Shown here piece after piece: positions 40,635-50,283 of a DNA stretch of 64,000 nucleotides. Under the pieces are notes generated by a model, which had not been told where the DNA came from, did no database searches, and worked only from the letters and a program-made list of their open reading frames with translations. A program made the position numbers and the translations under genes. The DNA comes from Pseudomonas sp. ML2-2023-3 (GTDB lineage: Bacteria; Pseudomonadota; Gammaproteobacteria; Pseudomonadales; Pseudomonadaceae). The stretch spans positions 4,648,001-4,712,000 of the forward strand of contig NZ_CP146343.1 in NCBI RefSeq assembly GCF_037055275.1. Direction: 5' to 3'. Numbering within the stretch: the first letter of the stretch is position 1; every line of letters begins with the position of its first letter.

Positions 40635-41579
40635 ATGACCCCTGAGACTTTTTGGCTGGACGCGAATGACCGAAGTGGTCTTTTCGTTAACCAGTGGCTG
40701 CCTGCTGGCACGCCCAAGGCCATAGTCCTGCTGGTTCATGGCATGGCCGAGCACAGTGGTCGTTATTCCCTCCTGGGCAAAACCCTGAATGATGCCGGTT
40801 TTGGACTGTATGCCCATGACCAGCGCGGACACGGCAAAACGGCCGAACAGGGGACTCTGGGGTACTTTGCCGACAATGATGGCTGGTGCGCAGTCGTCAG
40901 CGATGTGGCCAGCCTTGCTCAACACATCGGCCAGGCTCACACCGGGGTGCCGATTTTCCTGCTGGGCCACAGCATGGGCAGCTACATCGCCCAGGCGTAC
41001 TTGATGCATCACAGTGCCAGCCTGCAAGGCGCAATTCTCAGCGCCTCAAATTTCCAGCCGGTGGCGCTCTATCGTGCAGCCAGCCTGATCGCCCGCTTCG
41101 AGCGTTTGCGCCAGGGACCAAAAGGTCGAAGTGCGTTGATCGAGTGGCTGTCCTTCGGCTCTTTCAATAAAGCCTTCAAGCCCAATCGCACACCTTATGA
41201 CTGGCTTAGCCGTGATCCGGCGCAGGTCGATGCCTATGCCAGCGACCCTCTGTGCGGGTTTCGGTGCACCAACCAGCTATGGATCGATTTGCTTGGCGGG
41301 TTGCAGCAAATCAGCAAAGCGTCCAATCTCGCTCAGATCGATCCAGGCCTGCCTTTACTGATAATGGGCGGCGAATGTGATCCGGTGAGTGAAGGCAAGC
41401 GTCTCACTGATCTGGCCAAGGCTTTGCGAGATGCCGGCAATCGCCAGTTGCAGCTGAATCTGTATCCGCAAGCGCGGCACGAACTCTTCAACGAAACCAA
41501 TCGCGACGCAGTGATGGCGGATGTGATCGCCTGGCTCAATCATGCATTGAGCCATACCCGCCCGCCGCGCAGCGAATGA
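40635..41579 (+). CDS. Alpha/beta hydrolase, lysophospholipase/monoglyceride lipase type
   Basis: 314 aa from ATG 40635 with AAGGA upstream. Alpha/beta-hydrolase motifs: VLLVHGMAEHSGRY (oxyanion hole), GLYAHDQRGHGKT, the nucleophile elbow FLLGHSMGSYIAQ, a later acid in GGECDPVSEG and the His in QARHELFNE. Next to fadD2 and a MaoC gene as in P. aeruginosa (PA3301-PA3302), which suggests it releases fatty acids from acylglycerols or lysolipids for the ligases. Confidence 0.88.
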   Translation: MTPETFWLDANDRSGLFVNQWLPAGTPKAIVLLVHGMAEHSGRYSLLGKTLNDAGFGLYAHDQRGHGKTAEQGTLGYFADNDGWCAVVSDVASLAQHIGQAHTGVPIFLLGHSMGSYIAQAYLMHHSASLQGAILSASNFQPVALYRAASLIARFERLRQGPKGRSALIEWLSFGSFNKAFKPNRTPYDWLSRDPAQVDAYASDPLCGFRCTNQLWIDLLGGLQQISKASNLAQIDPGLPLLIMGGECDPVSEGKRLTDLAKALRDAGNRQLQLNLYPQARHELFNETNRDAVMADVIAWLNHALSHTRPPRSE

Positions 41580-41655
41580 GCAACCACAATTTCGCTATAA
41601 AGTACTTTAAAATCAATATCTTAAAACCGAACACTCGTCACAGGACATGCGCTAG

Positions 41656-42126
41656 ATGACCCAGGTTACCAACACCCCGTACGAAGCCCTCGAAGTCGGC
41701 CAGACTGCCAGCTACAGCAAGACCGTCGGAGAGCGCGACATTCAGCTTTTTGCGGCCATGTCCGGCGACCACAACCCTGTGCACCTCGATCCTGAGTTCG
41801 CGGCTGCGACCATGTTCAAAGAGCGCATTGCCCATGGCATGTTCAGTGGCGCACTGATCAGTGCTGCCGTGGCCTGCGAACTTCCGGGCCCTGGCACTAT
41901 CTATGTCGGCCAGCAAATGAGCTTTCAGAAGCCGGTAAAAATCGGTGACACCCTCACCGTGCGTCTGGAAATTCTGGAAAAGCTGCCAAAATTTCGCGTG
42001 CGCATTGCGACCCGTGTCTTCAATCAGCGCGATGAAATTGTCGTTGATGGCGAGGCTGAAATCATTGCGCCACGCAAACAACAAACCGTGACCTTGCCGG
42101 TGCTGCCGGCAATCAGCATTGGCTAA
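41656..42126 (+). CDS. MaoC-like (R)-specific enoyl-CoA hydratase
   Basis: 156 aa. Hot-dog fold with the hydratase-2 signature FAAMSGDHNPVHLDPEFAA (Asp-His pair), then RIAHGMFSGALISAAVA. May link beta-oxidation intermediates to (R)-3-hydroxyacyl pools, for example PhaJ-like supply for polyhydroxyalkanoate. Located 76 bp after the hydrolase gene on the same strand. Confidence 0.88.
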   Translation: MTQVTNTPYEALEVGQTASYSKTVGERDIQLFAAMSGDHNPVHLDPEFAAATMFKERIAHGMFSGALISAAVACELPGPGTIYVGQQMSFQKPVKIGDTLTVRLEILEKLPKFRVRIATRVFNQRDEIVVDGEAEIIAPRKQQTVTLPVLPAISIG

Positions 42127-42138
42127 AACCCAATGCAT

Positions 42139-42223
42139 GCGGGAGCGGGCTTGCTTGCGATGCAATCAACCCGGTACATGCCTCATACCGGGTTGTTGCT
42201 GTCGCGAGCAAGCCCGCTCCCGC
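42139..42223. repeat. REP inverted pair (GGAGCGGGCTTGC family)
   Basis: Outer arms GGGAGCGGGCTTGCTTGCGA / TCGCGAGCAAGCCCGCTCCC and an inner stem AACCCGGTA / TACCGGGTT. Lies between convergent maoC and the PA2169-family gene. Confidence 0.9.
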
Positions 42224-42259
42224 TGTAGATCTAAACTGGATCTACCCGCCCCGGGCTAA

Positions 42260-42727
42260 TCAAGCCCGGGCACGTGCCTCGTTACGCAAGGCCTTGACCT
42301 GATCGTGATTGCGTTGCACGCCATGCAACTGACGCTCTACCAGATCACGAATACCTACCAGATTGTGCTTGCTGATTTTTTCCAGCGCTTCCTTGTAGGC
42401 TTTCAGGGCATGATCTTCGCCGCGCTCGGCTTCGTTGAGCACCGCTTCTTCATCCTTGCCTGTAAACACGGATTTCACGTCTACCCAACGGCGGTGCAAA
42501 TCACCGGCCACGCTGGTGCTGGTTTCAGGATCGCCGCCCAAAGCGCGTACCTGAGCCTGCAACTCGGCAGCAGCGGCTGCACATTCGGCTGAGCGCTTGG
42601 CAAACAGCGCCTTGAGCTCTGGGTGCTTGATGTCTTCGGCGCAGGTTTTAAACCCTTCCTGACCGTCTTTGCTGGTTTCGATCAAATCGTTCAGGACGCT
42701 AATGGCTTCTTTATTGAGGTCAGTCAT
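42260..42727 (-). CDS. PA2169-family (DUF2383) four-helix-bundle protein
   Basis: 155 aa, all-alpha. Begins MTDLNKEAISVLNDLIETSK and shows the ferritin-like repeat of ExxH-type residues: EDIKHPELKALFAKRS, AGDLHRRWVDVKSVF, EAERGEDHALKAYKEAL. Related proteins are stress- or stationary-phase induced; metal binding is uncertain. AAGGAA lies nine bases before ATG. Confidence 0.85.
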   Translation of the reverse strand: MTDLNKEAISVLNDLIETSKDGQEGFKTCAEDIKHPELKALFAKRSAECAAAAAELQAQVRALGGDPETSTSVAGDLHRRWVDVKSVFTGKDEEAVLNEAERGEDHALKAYKEALEKISKHNLVGIRDLVERQLHGVQRNHDQVKALRNEARARA

Positions 42728-42934
42728 TGTTCAATTCCTTACAAGGTTGAGGATCGTGCAATAGAGATTGCAGGGCTCGTGCCAGTTTTTTAATTAAATA
42801 AAATGCTTGAATATCAATAGCTTACAAAAACACAAAAAAACTGTATCCGGTTTATATGCATGATCTGTCAATTGGCCTTCATGCAAATTGCCTGTATTTT
42901 CATTCCATCGCGTTACGCACCTGAAGGCCTTTGC

Positions 42935-43171
42935 ATGAACCCCGAAAAACTCGAACTCCTGATCACTCGCGAGATGCCCTTCGGCAAATACAAGGGCCGA
43001 ATCATCGCCGACCTGCCCGGCCAGTACCTGAACTGGTTTGCCCGCCAGGGCTTCCCCCACGGTGAACTGGGCGGCTTGCTGGCCCTGATGCAAGAGATCG
43101 ATCACAACGGCCTGTCGGACCTGCTCGACCCATTACGCGCCAAACACTCGAAACCCAAACCCCGTCACTAA
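42935..43171 (+). CDS. DUF3820 family protein
   Basis: 78 aa from ATG 42935 (MNPEKLELLITREMPFGKYK), after GAAGG. The hallmark MPFGKYKGRIIADLPGQYLNWFARQGFPHGELG matches DUF3820, a compact domain also found in exonuclease-related proteins. The basic tail is AKHSKPKPRH. Twelve bases before the next gene, so probably co-transcribed. (Longer hallmark spans residues about 14-46.). Confidence 0.8.
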   Translation: MNPEKLELLITREMPFGKYKGRIIADLPGQYLNWFARQGFPHGELGGLLALMQEIDHNGLSDLLDPLRAKHSKPKPRH

Positions 43172-43182
43172 TAGAGTTGCCC

Positions 43183-44373
43183 ATGCCAAGGATTGAAGAT
43201 AACGCCCGCGACGAAAACTTCTGGCACGCCATCGCCGAGCGCTACGACGTAGCTCCCGGCCCGATCAATCTGGAGAACGGCTACTTCGGGCGCATGACTC
43301 GCGACGTGGCGCAGGACTATCAGCGCACTGTCGACTTTATTAACCGCATCAACTCGCTACCGGTGCGCCAGCACTTCGATGAGACTCAGAGCGTTGAGAT
43401 CCGCGACCAGCTCGCTGACCTGCTGGGCGTTGACCCGTCCGGCGTCGCGTTGACTTCGCGCGCGTCCGATGCCCTGCAATCGCTGATTCGCAACTACAAC
43501 CGCCTGCAGCCCGGCGATCAGTTACTGATCTGCGACCTGGAGTACCACAGCGTCGAATATGCGATGCGCTGGGTCGCACAGCAGCGCGGGCTTGAGGTCA
43601 TTGAAATATCCCACAAGCACCCCGCCACCCATGAAAGTCTGGTGGCCAGTTATCGCGAAGCCTTTGACCGTCACCCACGGATCAAACTGATGGCGCTCAC
43701 CCACGTCACCCACCGCACCGGGCTTGTATTACCCGTGCAGGACATTGTCGCGGCGGCCACATCCCATGGTGTGGACGTGATCCTTGACGGCGCCCACGCC
43801 CTGGGCCAGATCGAGTTCGACCTGCAGGCTCTGGGCGTTGCCTTTGCGGGGTACAACCTGCACAAATGGATCGGCGGACCGCTGACCCTGGGCTTCATGT
43901 ATATCGACCCCCGGCGCCTGGCCGATATTGACCCCGACATGGGCAACCAGCATTACCCCGAACCGGATATTCGTAACCGCTCACCCTATGGCACGCCAAA
44001 CATACCGGCCTGGCTGACCCTGCCCAAAGTGTTGCAGGAGCACCAGGACATGGGAGGCACACAGGCCAAAGGGGCACGACTGAACTACCTGCGCGACCTG
44101 TGGGTCAGTGAAGCGCGAAAAATGCCGGGGATTGAAGTGCTGATCGAGGATGATCCGCGACTGCGCTGCGCGATTACCTCGCTGCGCTTTACCCATGTGC
44201 AGGATCAGCAGCCGATGGTTGAGCGCCTGCTCAAGGACTACAACCTGTTCACCGTCGCGCGCAATGGCTCGGCGTGTGGCAGCTGCATCCGGATTACCGT
44301 TGGGTTCACTACCACCCTGGATGACATCAATCAGCTGGTCAACGCGTTGCGCGAGCTGTCGCAGGGCAATTAG
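43183..44373 (+). CDS. Class V aminotransferase-fold PLP enzyme (isopenicillin-N epimerase-like)
   Basis: 396 aa from ATG 43183 (MPRIEDNARDENFWHAIAER). Cys-desulfurase-like fold: LENGYFGRM, ALTSRASDALQSLIRNY, DVILDGAHALGQIEFD, and the Schiff-base Lys in GYNLHKWIGGPLTLGF. The C-terminal NGSACGSCIRITVG closes the active site. Substrate unknown; the family includes epimerases, desulfurases and selenocysteine lyases, and no persulfide-loop Cys context is clear. Ends eight bases before a REP element. Confidence 0.8.
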   Translation: MPRIEDNARDENFWHAIAERYDVAPGPINLENGYFGRMTRDVAQDYQRTVDFINRINSLPVRQHFDETQSVEIRDQLADLLGVDPSGVALTSRASDALQSLIRNYNRLQPGDQLLICDLEYHSVEYAMRWVAQQRGLEVIEISHKHPATHESLVASYREAFDRHPRIKLMALTHVTHRTGLVLPVQDIVAAATSHGVDVILDGAHALGQIEFDLQALGVAFAGYNLHKWIGGPLTLGFMYIDPRRLADIDPDMGNQHYPEPDIRNRSPYGTPNIPAWLTLPKVLQEHQDMGGTQAKGARLNYLRDLWVSEARKMPGIEVLIEDDPRLRCAITSLRFTHVQDQQPMVERLLKDYNLFTVARNGSACGSCIRITVGFTTTLDDINQLVNALRELSQGN

Positions 44374-44380
44374 TCGATCC

Positions 44381-44467
44381 TGTGGGAGCGGGCTTGCTCG
44401 CGATGCTGACGACGCGGTTTTTCAAATAGACCGCAGTGAGATCATCACGAGCAAGCCCGCTCCCACA
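44381..44467. repeat. REP inverted pair (GGAGCGGGCTTGCTCGCGA family)
   Basis: Arms TGTGGGAGCGGGCTTGCTCG / CGAGCAAGCCCGCTCCCACA with a loop stem GCGGT...ACCGC. Same family as 2583-2668; lies between convergent genes. Confidence 0.9.
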
Positions 44468-44491
44468 TCACCGACCATGTGTTTTTCAGGC

Positions 44492-44520
44492 AAAAAAAAG
44501 GTGCGCCGACCAAGCGCACC
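44492..44520 (-). terminator. Rho-independent terminator of the zwf-pgl-eda operon
   Basis: Minus strand GGTGCGC, seven-base loop, GCGCACC, then a T run. Lies 38 bp after the eda stop. Confidence 0.9.
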
Positions 44521-44557
44521 AAAAACCGTAGAACACACAACTATTCGTACTAAAACA

Positions 44558-45223
44558 TCAATCCAGCAGAGCAAGCGCCTCAGCGGTGCATTCCTGGATA
44601 CGGGCCCAATCGCCGTTTTTGATCCACTCGCTGTCCAGCATCCAGCTACCACCCACGCACATCACGTTTTTCAACGCCATGTAGCTGCGGATATTGGCCG
44701 GACCGACACCGCCAGTCGGGCAGAATTTCACTTCACCGAACGGGCCGCCCAATGCCTTGATCGCGGCCACACCGCCACTGACTTCAGCCGGGAACAGTTT
44801 GAAACGACGGTAGCCCAACCCGTAGCCTTCCATGATCCCGGAGGCATTGCTGATACCCGGCAGCAGCGGGATGTCGCTGGCAACGCTGGCCTGGAGCAGG
44901 TCACGGGTGATGCCTGGGGTGACAATAAATTGCGAACCGGCTTCTTCAGCCGCCGCCAGCATGTGCCGATCCAGCACAGTACCCGCTCCCGTCACCAGTT
45001 CAGGGCGCTGATCTCGCAAAATGCGGATGGCCTTGAGGCCGAACGCCGAGCGCAGAGTCACCTCAAGGGCCGTCAGGCCACCTGCCGCCAGCGCATCTGC
45101 CAATGGCAGAATGTCTTGTTCGCGAGCAATGGTAATCACCGGCAGAATGCGTGCACGGTCACAGAGGCTGTCGATCAGGGCGACTTTATCCGCCATCGAT
45201 ACGTTCGCAATTGTTGTTGTCAT
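44558..45223 (-). CDS. eda: 2-keto-3-deoxy-6-phosphogluconate (KDPG) aldolase
   Basis: 221 aa from ATG 45223 with AGGA upstream; ATG 45244, which overlaps the pgl stop (ATGA), is the alternative. Class I aldolase cleaving KDPG to pyruvate and glyceraldehyde-3-phosphate. Visible motifs: ILPVITIAREQDILPLADAL, GAGTVLDRHML, the Schiff-base Lys in YRRFKLFPAEVSGG, and FCPTGGVGPANIRSYM. Last gene of the operon. Confidence 0.94.
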   Translation of the reverse strand: MTTTIANVSMADKVALIDSLCDRARILPVITIAREQDILPLADALAAGGLTALEVTLRSAFGLKAIRILRDQRPELVTGAGTVLDRHMLAAAEEAGSQFIVTPGITRDLLQASVASDIPLLPGISNASGIMEGYGLGYRRFKLFPAEVSGGVAAIKALGGPFGEVKFCPTGGVGPANIRSYMALKNVMCVGGSWMLDSEWIKNGDWARIQECTAEALALLD

Positions 45224-45240
45224 GGCAGCTGATCCTTGGC

Positions 45241-45954
45241 TCATGGGCACCAGTAAATCTCTAACGTAGGTTGCAGAAAGGCACGAATCGGCAAGGCGGC
45301 AACATCGTTGCTCCCCAGCGCTTCGTTGAGGGTGTTCAATTTGGACTGTCCCTGAATCGACAGCACCTTGTGCCTGGCGCTCGCCAGCAGGCTGCGGCTC
45401 ATGCTCAGGCGCTGATGCGGCACCGTAGGCGCCAGCATCGCCCAGCAACGACGAGGGTTGTCCAGTTGCAGGGCTTCGGTCAGGTTCGGGCTGTTGGGGA
45501 ACAACGACGCGGTATGCCCGTCATCGCCCATGCCCAGAATCAGGACATCAATCGGCGGCAGCTCGGCCAGGCCCTGATCCGCTTCCAGTGCAGCCTTTTC
45601 AACTGTCGCAGCCGCGTTGTACAAGCCGACAAAACGGGCCTTGGCAGCCGGGCCTCGCAGCAGATGCTTCTTGAGCAGGCCAGCGTTGCTGTCGGCATGT
45701 TCAACCGGCACCCAGCGTTCATCGGCAAGGCTGACGACCACTTTCGACCAGTCGATCGGTTGTTTGATCAAGCTCTCGAAAAACGCCACCGGGCTGCGAC
45801 CACCAGACACCACCAGCGTCGCAACGCCCTGACTGGCAATGGCCTGGTTCAATTGCCCGGCAACGCTTATTGCCAGCCCCTCGGCCATGGACGCCGGGTT
45901 CTTGAAGGTGTGCGCATGGACACCCTCAGGCAGTTTCAAATCAGATATCGCCAT
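45241..45954 (-). CDS. pgl: 6-phosphogluconolactonase
   Basis: 237 aa, DevB type. Hydrolyses 6-phosphogluconolactone made by Zwf. Motifs: [37 protein letters not shown] and [14 protein letters not shown] with the catalytic His. Starts inside the zwf 3' end (14-bp overlap), showing tight coupling. Confidence 0.94.
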   Translation of the reverse strand: MAISDLKLPEGVHAHTFKNPASMAEGLAISVAGQLNQAIASQGVATLVVSGGRSPVAFFESLIKQPIDWSKVVVSLADERWVPVEHADSNAGLLKKHLLRGPAAKARFVGLYNAAATVEKAALEADQGLAELPPIDVLILGMGDDGHTASLFPNSPNLTEALQLDNPRRCWAMLAPTVPHQRLSMSRSLLASARHKVLSIQGQSKLNTLNEALGSNDVAALPIRAFLQPTLEIYWCP

Positions 45955-47410
45955 ACCAAGACCTCCCGTCCCGCGTAATCAATGCAATGGAACTCATCGG
46001 TCCCCAGGAACCCGCCGCGTACGGCTTGGGCGCATCACCGGACTTTTTCCAGCCCGCGATCAACTGGTCGCACCATTTCCATGCCGCTTCAATTTCATCT
46101 TTGCGTACAAACAGGTTCTGGTTGCCACGCATGACTTCGAGTAACAGACGCTCGTAGGCATCCGGAATCCGAGCACTGCGATAAGTGTCGGAAAAATTCA
46201 ATTGCAACGGACCGCTGCGCAGTTGCATGCCTTTGTCCAGGCCCTGCTCCTTGGTCATCACACGCAAGGAAATACCTTCGTCCGGCTGCAGGCGAATGAT
46301 CAGCTTGTTGCCGATTTGCAAACGCTGCTCCGGGGCGAAGATGTAGTGCGAAGGTTCCTTGAAGTGGATCACGATCTGCGACAGCTTTTGTGGCATGCGC
46401 TTGCCGGTACGCAGGTAGAACGGCACACCCGCCCAACGCCAGTTACGGATATCGGCACGCAGTGCAACGAAGGTTTCGGTGTCGCTCTGGGTGTTGGAGT
46501 TTTCTTCCTCCAGATAACCCGGCACTGACTGGCCTTCGCTGTAACCGGCGATGTACTGGCCGCGCACCACTTGGGTGGTCAGGCCTTCGGCGCTGATCGG
46601 GGCCAGGGCCTTGAGCACTTTTACCTTTTCGTCGCGAATGCTGTCAGCCGACAGGTCCGCTGGCGGATCCATCGCAATCAGGCACAGCAACTGCAGCAGG
46701 TGGTTTTGAATCATGTCGCGCAGCTGGCCAGCCTTGTCGAAATAACCCCAACGACCTTCGATGCCCACTTTCTCGGCCACGGTGATTTCAACGTGGGAGA
46801 TGTAGCGCTGGTTCCACTGGGTTTCGAACAGGCTGTTGGCAAAGCGCAAAGCAATCAGGTTCTGGACCGTTTCTTTGCCCAGATAGTGGTCGATGCGGTA
46901 GGTGCGGTTCTCGGGGAAGAACTGCGCCACGGAGTCGTTTACCTTGCGCGACGACTCGAGGTCCGAGCCGATGGGCTTTTCCAGCACCACGCGGGTATTT
47001 TCAGCCAGGCCGACTTTCGACAGGTTCTCGCAAATGGCGCCGTAAACCGCAGCCGGTGTGGCGAAGTAGGCAATCAGGCGTTGTTCTGTTCCGGCAAGCT
47101 CTGCCAGAGGCACATAATCTTCAGTCTTGAAAAAATCCACATGCAGGTAGCTCAACCGAGCCAGGAAGCGGGTCAGCGCCTCAACTTCGATTTCCTTCTC
47201 GCCCAGATACTGGCGCAACTGGCTGTCGATGTGCGCCAGATGCGCAGTGGCTTCGCCCGGCTCACGGGCCAGGGCGAGAATGCGCGTATCCGCATGGAGC
47301 AGACCGGCGCGGTCCAGTTGGTATAAAGCAGGAAACAGCTTGCGCAAGGCCAAATCGCCAAGGGCGCCGAACAAGGCAAAGGTGCACGGTTCAACCGTAA
47401 TCGAAGGCAT
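45941..47410 (-). CDS. zwf: Glucose-6-phosphate 1-dehydrogenase
   Basis: 489 aa. Oxidises glucose-6-phosphate to 6-phosphogluconolactone. N-terminal nucleotide-binding [18 protein letters not shown], and the active-site block [15 protein letters not shown] with catalytic His. First gene of zwf-pgl-eda. The ATG is preceded by AAGAACAAACATC with no clear Shine-Dalgarno; AAGAACAA fits the Hfq/Crc target pattern, which would place the repressor on the start region. Confidence 0.95.
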   Translation of the reverse strand: MPSITVEPCTFALFGALGDLALRKLFPALYQLDRAGLLHADTRILALAREPGEATAHLAHIDSQLRQYLGEKEIEVEALTRFLARLSYLHVDFFKTEDYVPLAELAGTEQRLIAYFATPAAVYGAICENLSKVGLAENTRVVLEKPIGSDLESSRKVNDSVAQFFPENRTYRIDHYLGKETVQNLIALRFANSLFETQWNQRYISHVEITVAEKVGIEGRWGYFDKAGQLRDMIQNHLLQLLCLIAMDPPADLSADSIRDEKVKVLKALAPISAEGLTTQVVRGQYIAGYSEGQSVPGYLEEENSNTQSDTETFVALRADIRNWRWAGVPFYLRTGKRMPQKLSQIVIHFKEPSHYIFAPEQRLQIGNKLIIRLQPDEGISLRVMTKEQGLDKGMQLRSGPLQLNFSDTYRSARIPDAYERLLLEVMRGNQNLFVRKDEIEAAWKWCDQLIAGWKKSGDAPKPYAAGSWGPMSSIALITRDGRSWYGDI

Positions 47411-47415
47411 GATGT

Positions 47416-47423
47416 TTGTTCTT
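47416..47423 (-). promoter_or_regulatory. Putative Hfq/Crc motif at the zwf start
   Basis: Minus strand AAGAACAA (AAnAAnAA), six bases before the zwf ATG in place of a normal ribosome site. Short match; could be coincidental. Confidence 0.4.
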
Positions 47424-47475
47424 TTATCAAGTTAAGCTACAAATACCTTTTTTCAAGGCATCACTCAAGGAAAAA

Positions 47476-47492
47476 TGTAGTAATAAACACAA
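47476..47492. promoter_or_regulatory. Candidate HexR operator between zwf and hexR
   Basis: TGTAGTAATAAACACAA: a good left half-site (TGTAGTAA) with a degenerate right half. HexR sites are described as TTGT-N7/8-ACAA; this one departs in spacing. It is the best candidate I see in the 196-bp divergent region. Confidence 0.35.
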
Positions 47493-47606
47493 CATTTTCT
47501 CAAAATACAGATTCCTGCTAGTGGTCATCACAGGCCACCAGTAGGATAGGCCACCTTCCAGAACCGCTTTAGAGCGGTTCTTGCATCGCTGACCCAAGGA
47601 TCATAA

Positions 47607-48476
47607 ATGGACCGCGTGCGAAATTTACTCGAACAGATCAAGGGCCGCCTCGAAGACCTGAACAAGGCCGAGCGCAAAGTGGCTGAAATCATTTTGCAGA
47701 ACCCGCAGCAGGCAACCCGATTCAGCATCGCAGCACTGGCTCAGGCGGCTTCGGTCAGCGAGCCGACGGTTAACCGTTTCTGCCGTTCATTTGGCGTCAG
47801 CGGCTACCCTGAACTGAAGCTGCAACTGGCACAAAGCCTGGCCAGCGGCGCAGCCTATGTCAGCCGCGCGGTCGAAGCCGACGACAATCCCGAAGCCTAC
47901 ACCCAAAAGATTTTCGGCAGCGCCATTGCCTCACTGGACAGCGCTTGCCAGGCATTGGACCCGAACCTTATCAGCCGCGCCGTCGACTTGCTGATCCAGG
48001 CCCGGCAAATCCACTTTTTTGGCCTGGGTGCTTCGGCTCCGGTGGCGCTGGATGCACAACACAAGTTCTTTCGTTTCAACCTGGCGGTCACCGCCCATGC
48101 CGACGTATTGATGCAACGCATGATCGCGTCCGTGGCCCATACCGGTGAGTTGTTCGTGATTATTTCCTACACCGGACGCACCCGCGAGCTGGTGGAAGTG
48201 GCGCGCATTGCGCGAGCCAACGGCGCTTCAGTGCTGGGTCTGACGGCAGAAAACTCGCCACTGGCCAAGGCCAGTACCCTGAGCCTGAACATTCCACTGC
48301 CCGAAGACACCGACATCTATATGCCGATGACCTCGCGCATCATCCAGCTCACCGTACTCGATGTACTTGCCACCGGCATGACCCTGCGCCGGGGCGTGGA
48401 CTTCCAGCCGCACCTGCGCAAAATCAAGGAAAGCCTCAATGCCAGCCGCTACCCGGTAGGCGACGAGTTCAACTGA
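47607..48476 (+). CDS. hexR: HexR, RpiR-family regulator of glucose catabolism
   Basis: 289 aa. N-terminal RpiR helix-turn-helix ([20 protein letters not shown]) and a C-terminal SIS sugar-phosphate domain ([33 protein letters not shown]). In Pseudomonas it represses zwf-pgl-eda, edd-glk and gap-1 and is released by KDPG. Divergent from zwf, the standard arrangement. Confidence 0.95.
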   Translation: MDRVRNLLEQIKGRLEDLNKAERKVAEIILQNPQQATRFSIAALAQAASVSEPTVNRFCRSFGVSGYPELKLQLAQSLASGAAYVSRAVEADDNPEAYTQKIFGSAIASLDSACQALDPNLISRAVDLLIQARQIHFFGLGASAPVALDAQHKFFRFNLAVTAHADVLMQRMIASVAHTGELFVIISYTGRTRELVEVARIARANGASVLGLTAENSPLAKASTLSLNIPLPEDTDIYMPMTSRIIQLTVLDVLATGMTLRRGVDFQPHLRKIKESLNASRYPVGDEFN

Positions 48477-48477
48477 T

Positions 48478-48669
48478 AGCCTCGCTACGTTCCTAAGCGG
48501 CTACACATTCACCGCCTGCCCGCTTTTGTAGCCGCTGCCGCAGGCTGCGATCGGCCGCGTAGCGGTCGTTAAACCGCAATACACGGTTTGCCTGATTAAA
48601 CTGGGAGGCTGACTTTACGACGGCTGCGCCGCCGATCGCAGCCTCGCTACGCTCCTCAGCGGCTACAAA
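48478..48669. repeat. REP-type cluster (TAGCCGCTGCCGCAGGCTGCG family), three arms
   Basis: An arm at 48478-48504 (GCCTCGCTACGTTCCTAAGCGGCTACA) is repeated at 48637-48669, and the latter faces an inverted arm at 48525-48565. Together they form a long hairpin plus an extra monomer, just after the hexR stop. Confidence 0.8.
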
Positions 48670-48795
48670 TACGACTACCGTGCCAGCCGACAAGCGGCAG
48701 CGCCCTGCTCTTCCCCCCCTCCTCTTTCCAGCCCCTGTTTTCTAAAACAATCGCTCCCTTACCGCCTATAAAGCTGTAGCTCCAAAGACGTTTAA

Positions 48796-48811
48796 CTGTC
48801 AGATATGACAG
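48796..48811. promoter_or_regulatory. Palindrome in the Tc toxin leader
   Basis: CTGTCA-GATA-TGACAG, perfect 6-bp arms, about 150 bp upstream of the tcB start. Could be an operator; the regulator is unknown and no regulator gene is adjacent. Confidence 0.35.
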
Positions 48812-48957
48812 GTTACAGCTGTCGAAAACAGTCATAACGTGAACACCTCGGGGTCATTTTTTGAAACGGGGTTCAGACGTTGCTGCGCCTGCTGCTCCTG
48901 CCCCTACACATTCAGATCGATCTATCTGAAAAGTCCCCGTGGCAGGAGCTCATGATC

Positions 48958-50283
48958 ATGGCCCAAGAACCGCTCAGTATTGCTGCACCCTCACTGCCTA
49001 AAGGCGGCGGCGCCATTCAAAGCATTGGCAAGGGCTGGGGAGCCGTAGGTTTTACCGGTGCCGCTTCATTGGCAATCCCGCTGCCCATTACTCCAGGTCG
49101 CGGTTATGCCCCCGCACTAAGCCTGAGCTACAGCAGTGGCGGTGGGCGCACCGAGTTTGGTCAGGGCTGGTCCATCAACCGCCCCTCGATCAGCCGGCAA
49201 ACCAGTCTGCAAACACCTCAGTTCGAGCCCGACTCCAATGGCCATTTGGCCGAGCCGGTTTACCTCTCCCCCAGTGGCGATGTGTTATTGGCGCAACGGG
49301 ATGCCAGCGGCCAGATCATCACCCGAGACACTTCACTGTTTCGCGACCGACAGCTGCCTGAAAACTATCAAGTGACCGCTTACCGTCCACGGGTAGAAGG
49401 CGACTTCAGCACGTTCGAGCACTATGTCGGTACAACCGACTCGTTCTGGTTGATCCAGCTCGCGGACGGCAGCGTTCATGTGTACGGCCACAGTCACAAC
49501 GCCCGCCTGCAACACCTGCGGGGCGCCTCGACCTGGGTGGCCGAGTGGCTTCTTGAAGAGTCGGTCGCCGCCAATGGCGAGCACGTGCTGTACGAATACA
49601 TCTCTGAGAACGATGCATCGCTCAACACACTGACCGGGCCAGTAGCCGATACCTGGCTAGGCCGCGACAGCAGCACCCATCGTTACCTGCAACGGGTGCG
49701 ATACGGCAACCTGACAGGGGATCGGGTGCCCTTCTTGCTGCAAAAGCCGGTGGTACCCACCTGGCTGTTTGATCTGGTCTTCGACTATGGCGAATGTGAT
49801 GCCCGACTGACGGTCAAGCCCCTGTACCCCCAAACCCAGGGTACGCAGTGGCCGCTGCGGGCCGATCCGGTCAGCAATTACCGCTACGGGTTCGAGGAGC
49901 GCACGCTGCGACTGTGCCATCAGGTGCTGATGTTCCATTGGTGCGCCGATGGCCCGGACAATAGCGGCCCTGTCCTGCTCCAGGGCGAGCCCTCGCTGGT
50001 ACAGCGCCTGCAACTGGAATACCGCCAGGAACCGGCCGTGTCCTTGCTGACCGCGGCCCACGTCATCGGCTATGTCGGGCAAGAAGCGCAATTCAACCCG
50101 CCGCAAGAGTTCGACTACACCCCCTTCACTTTCACCCCGGAGTCCGCAACGTTCTCACCGTTTTTTACCGAGCAGACGCCCCCCCAGAGCCCTGGCATCG
50201 ATGCCGATAACTACCAGTTGGTGGATCTGTTTGGCGACGGATTGGCCGGGATCCTCTATCGCCTGCAAAACGCCTGGTACTAA
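48958..50283 (+). pseudogene. Tc insecticidal toxin B component (TcaC/TcdB-type), 5' part up to a premature stop
   Basis: From ATG 48958 (AGGAG nine bases upstream; ATG 48952 is possible) the product begins MAQEPLSIAAPSLPKGGGAI and enters an SpvB-like domain: PLPITPGRGYAPALSLSYSS, GRTEFGQGWSINRPSISRQT. TcB subunits form, with TcC, the cocoon that holds the toxic C-terminus before injection through TcA. The frame stops at TAA 50281-50283 after YRLQNAWY, but the same frame continues immediately with RRPIRHP and family sequence. Relatives read AWYYR here, so a single TAC/TAT to TAA change is the simplest explanation. Confidence 0.8.

Larger units (their letters stand above)
48477..48957. other. 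Intergenic region hexR - tcB
   Basis: 481 bp. Left third holds three related REP arms. The right part is the leader of the toxin gene with a CTGTCA palindrome (48796-48811) and a TATAAA box near 48768. A reading frame from 48880 is open but has no family content before 48958. Confidence 0.5.

Noticed and set aside
48880..48957. Upstream extension of the tcB reading frame
   Set aside because: The extra residues have no SpvB-family content and the AGGAG ribosome site lies inside this stretch.
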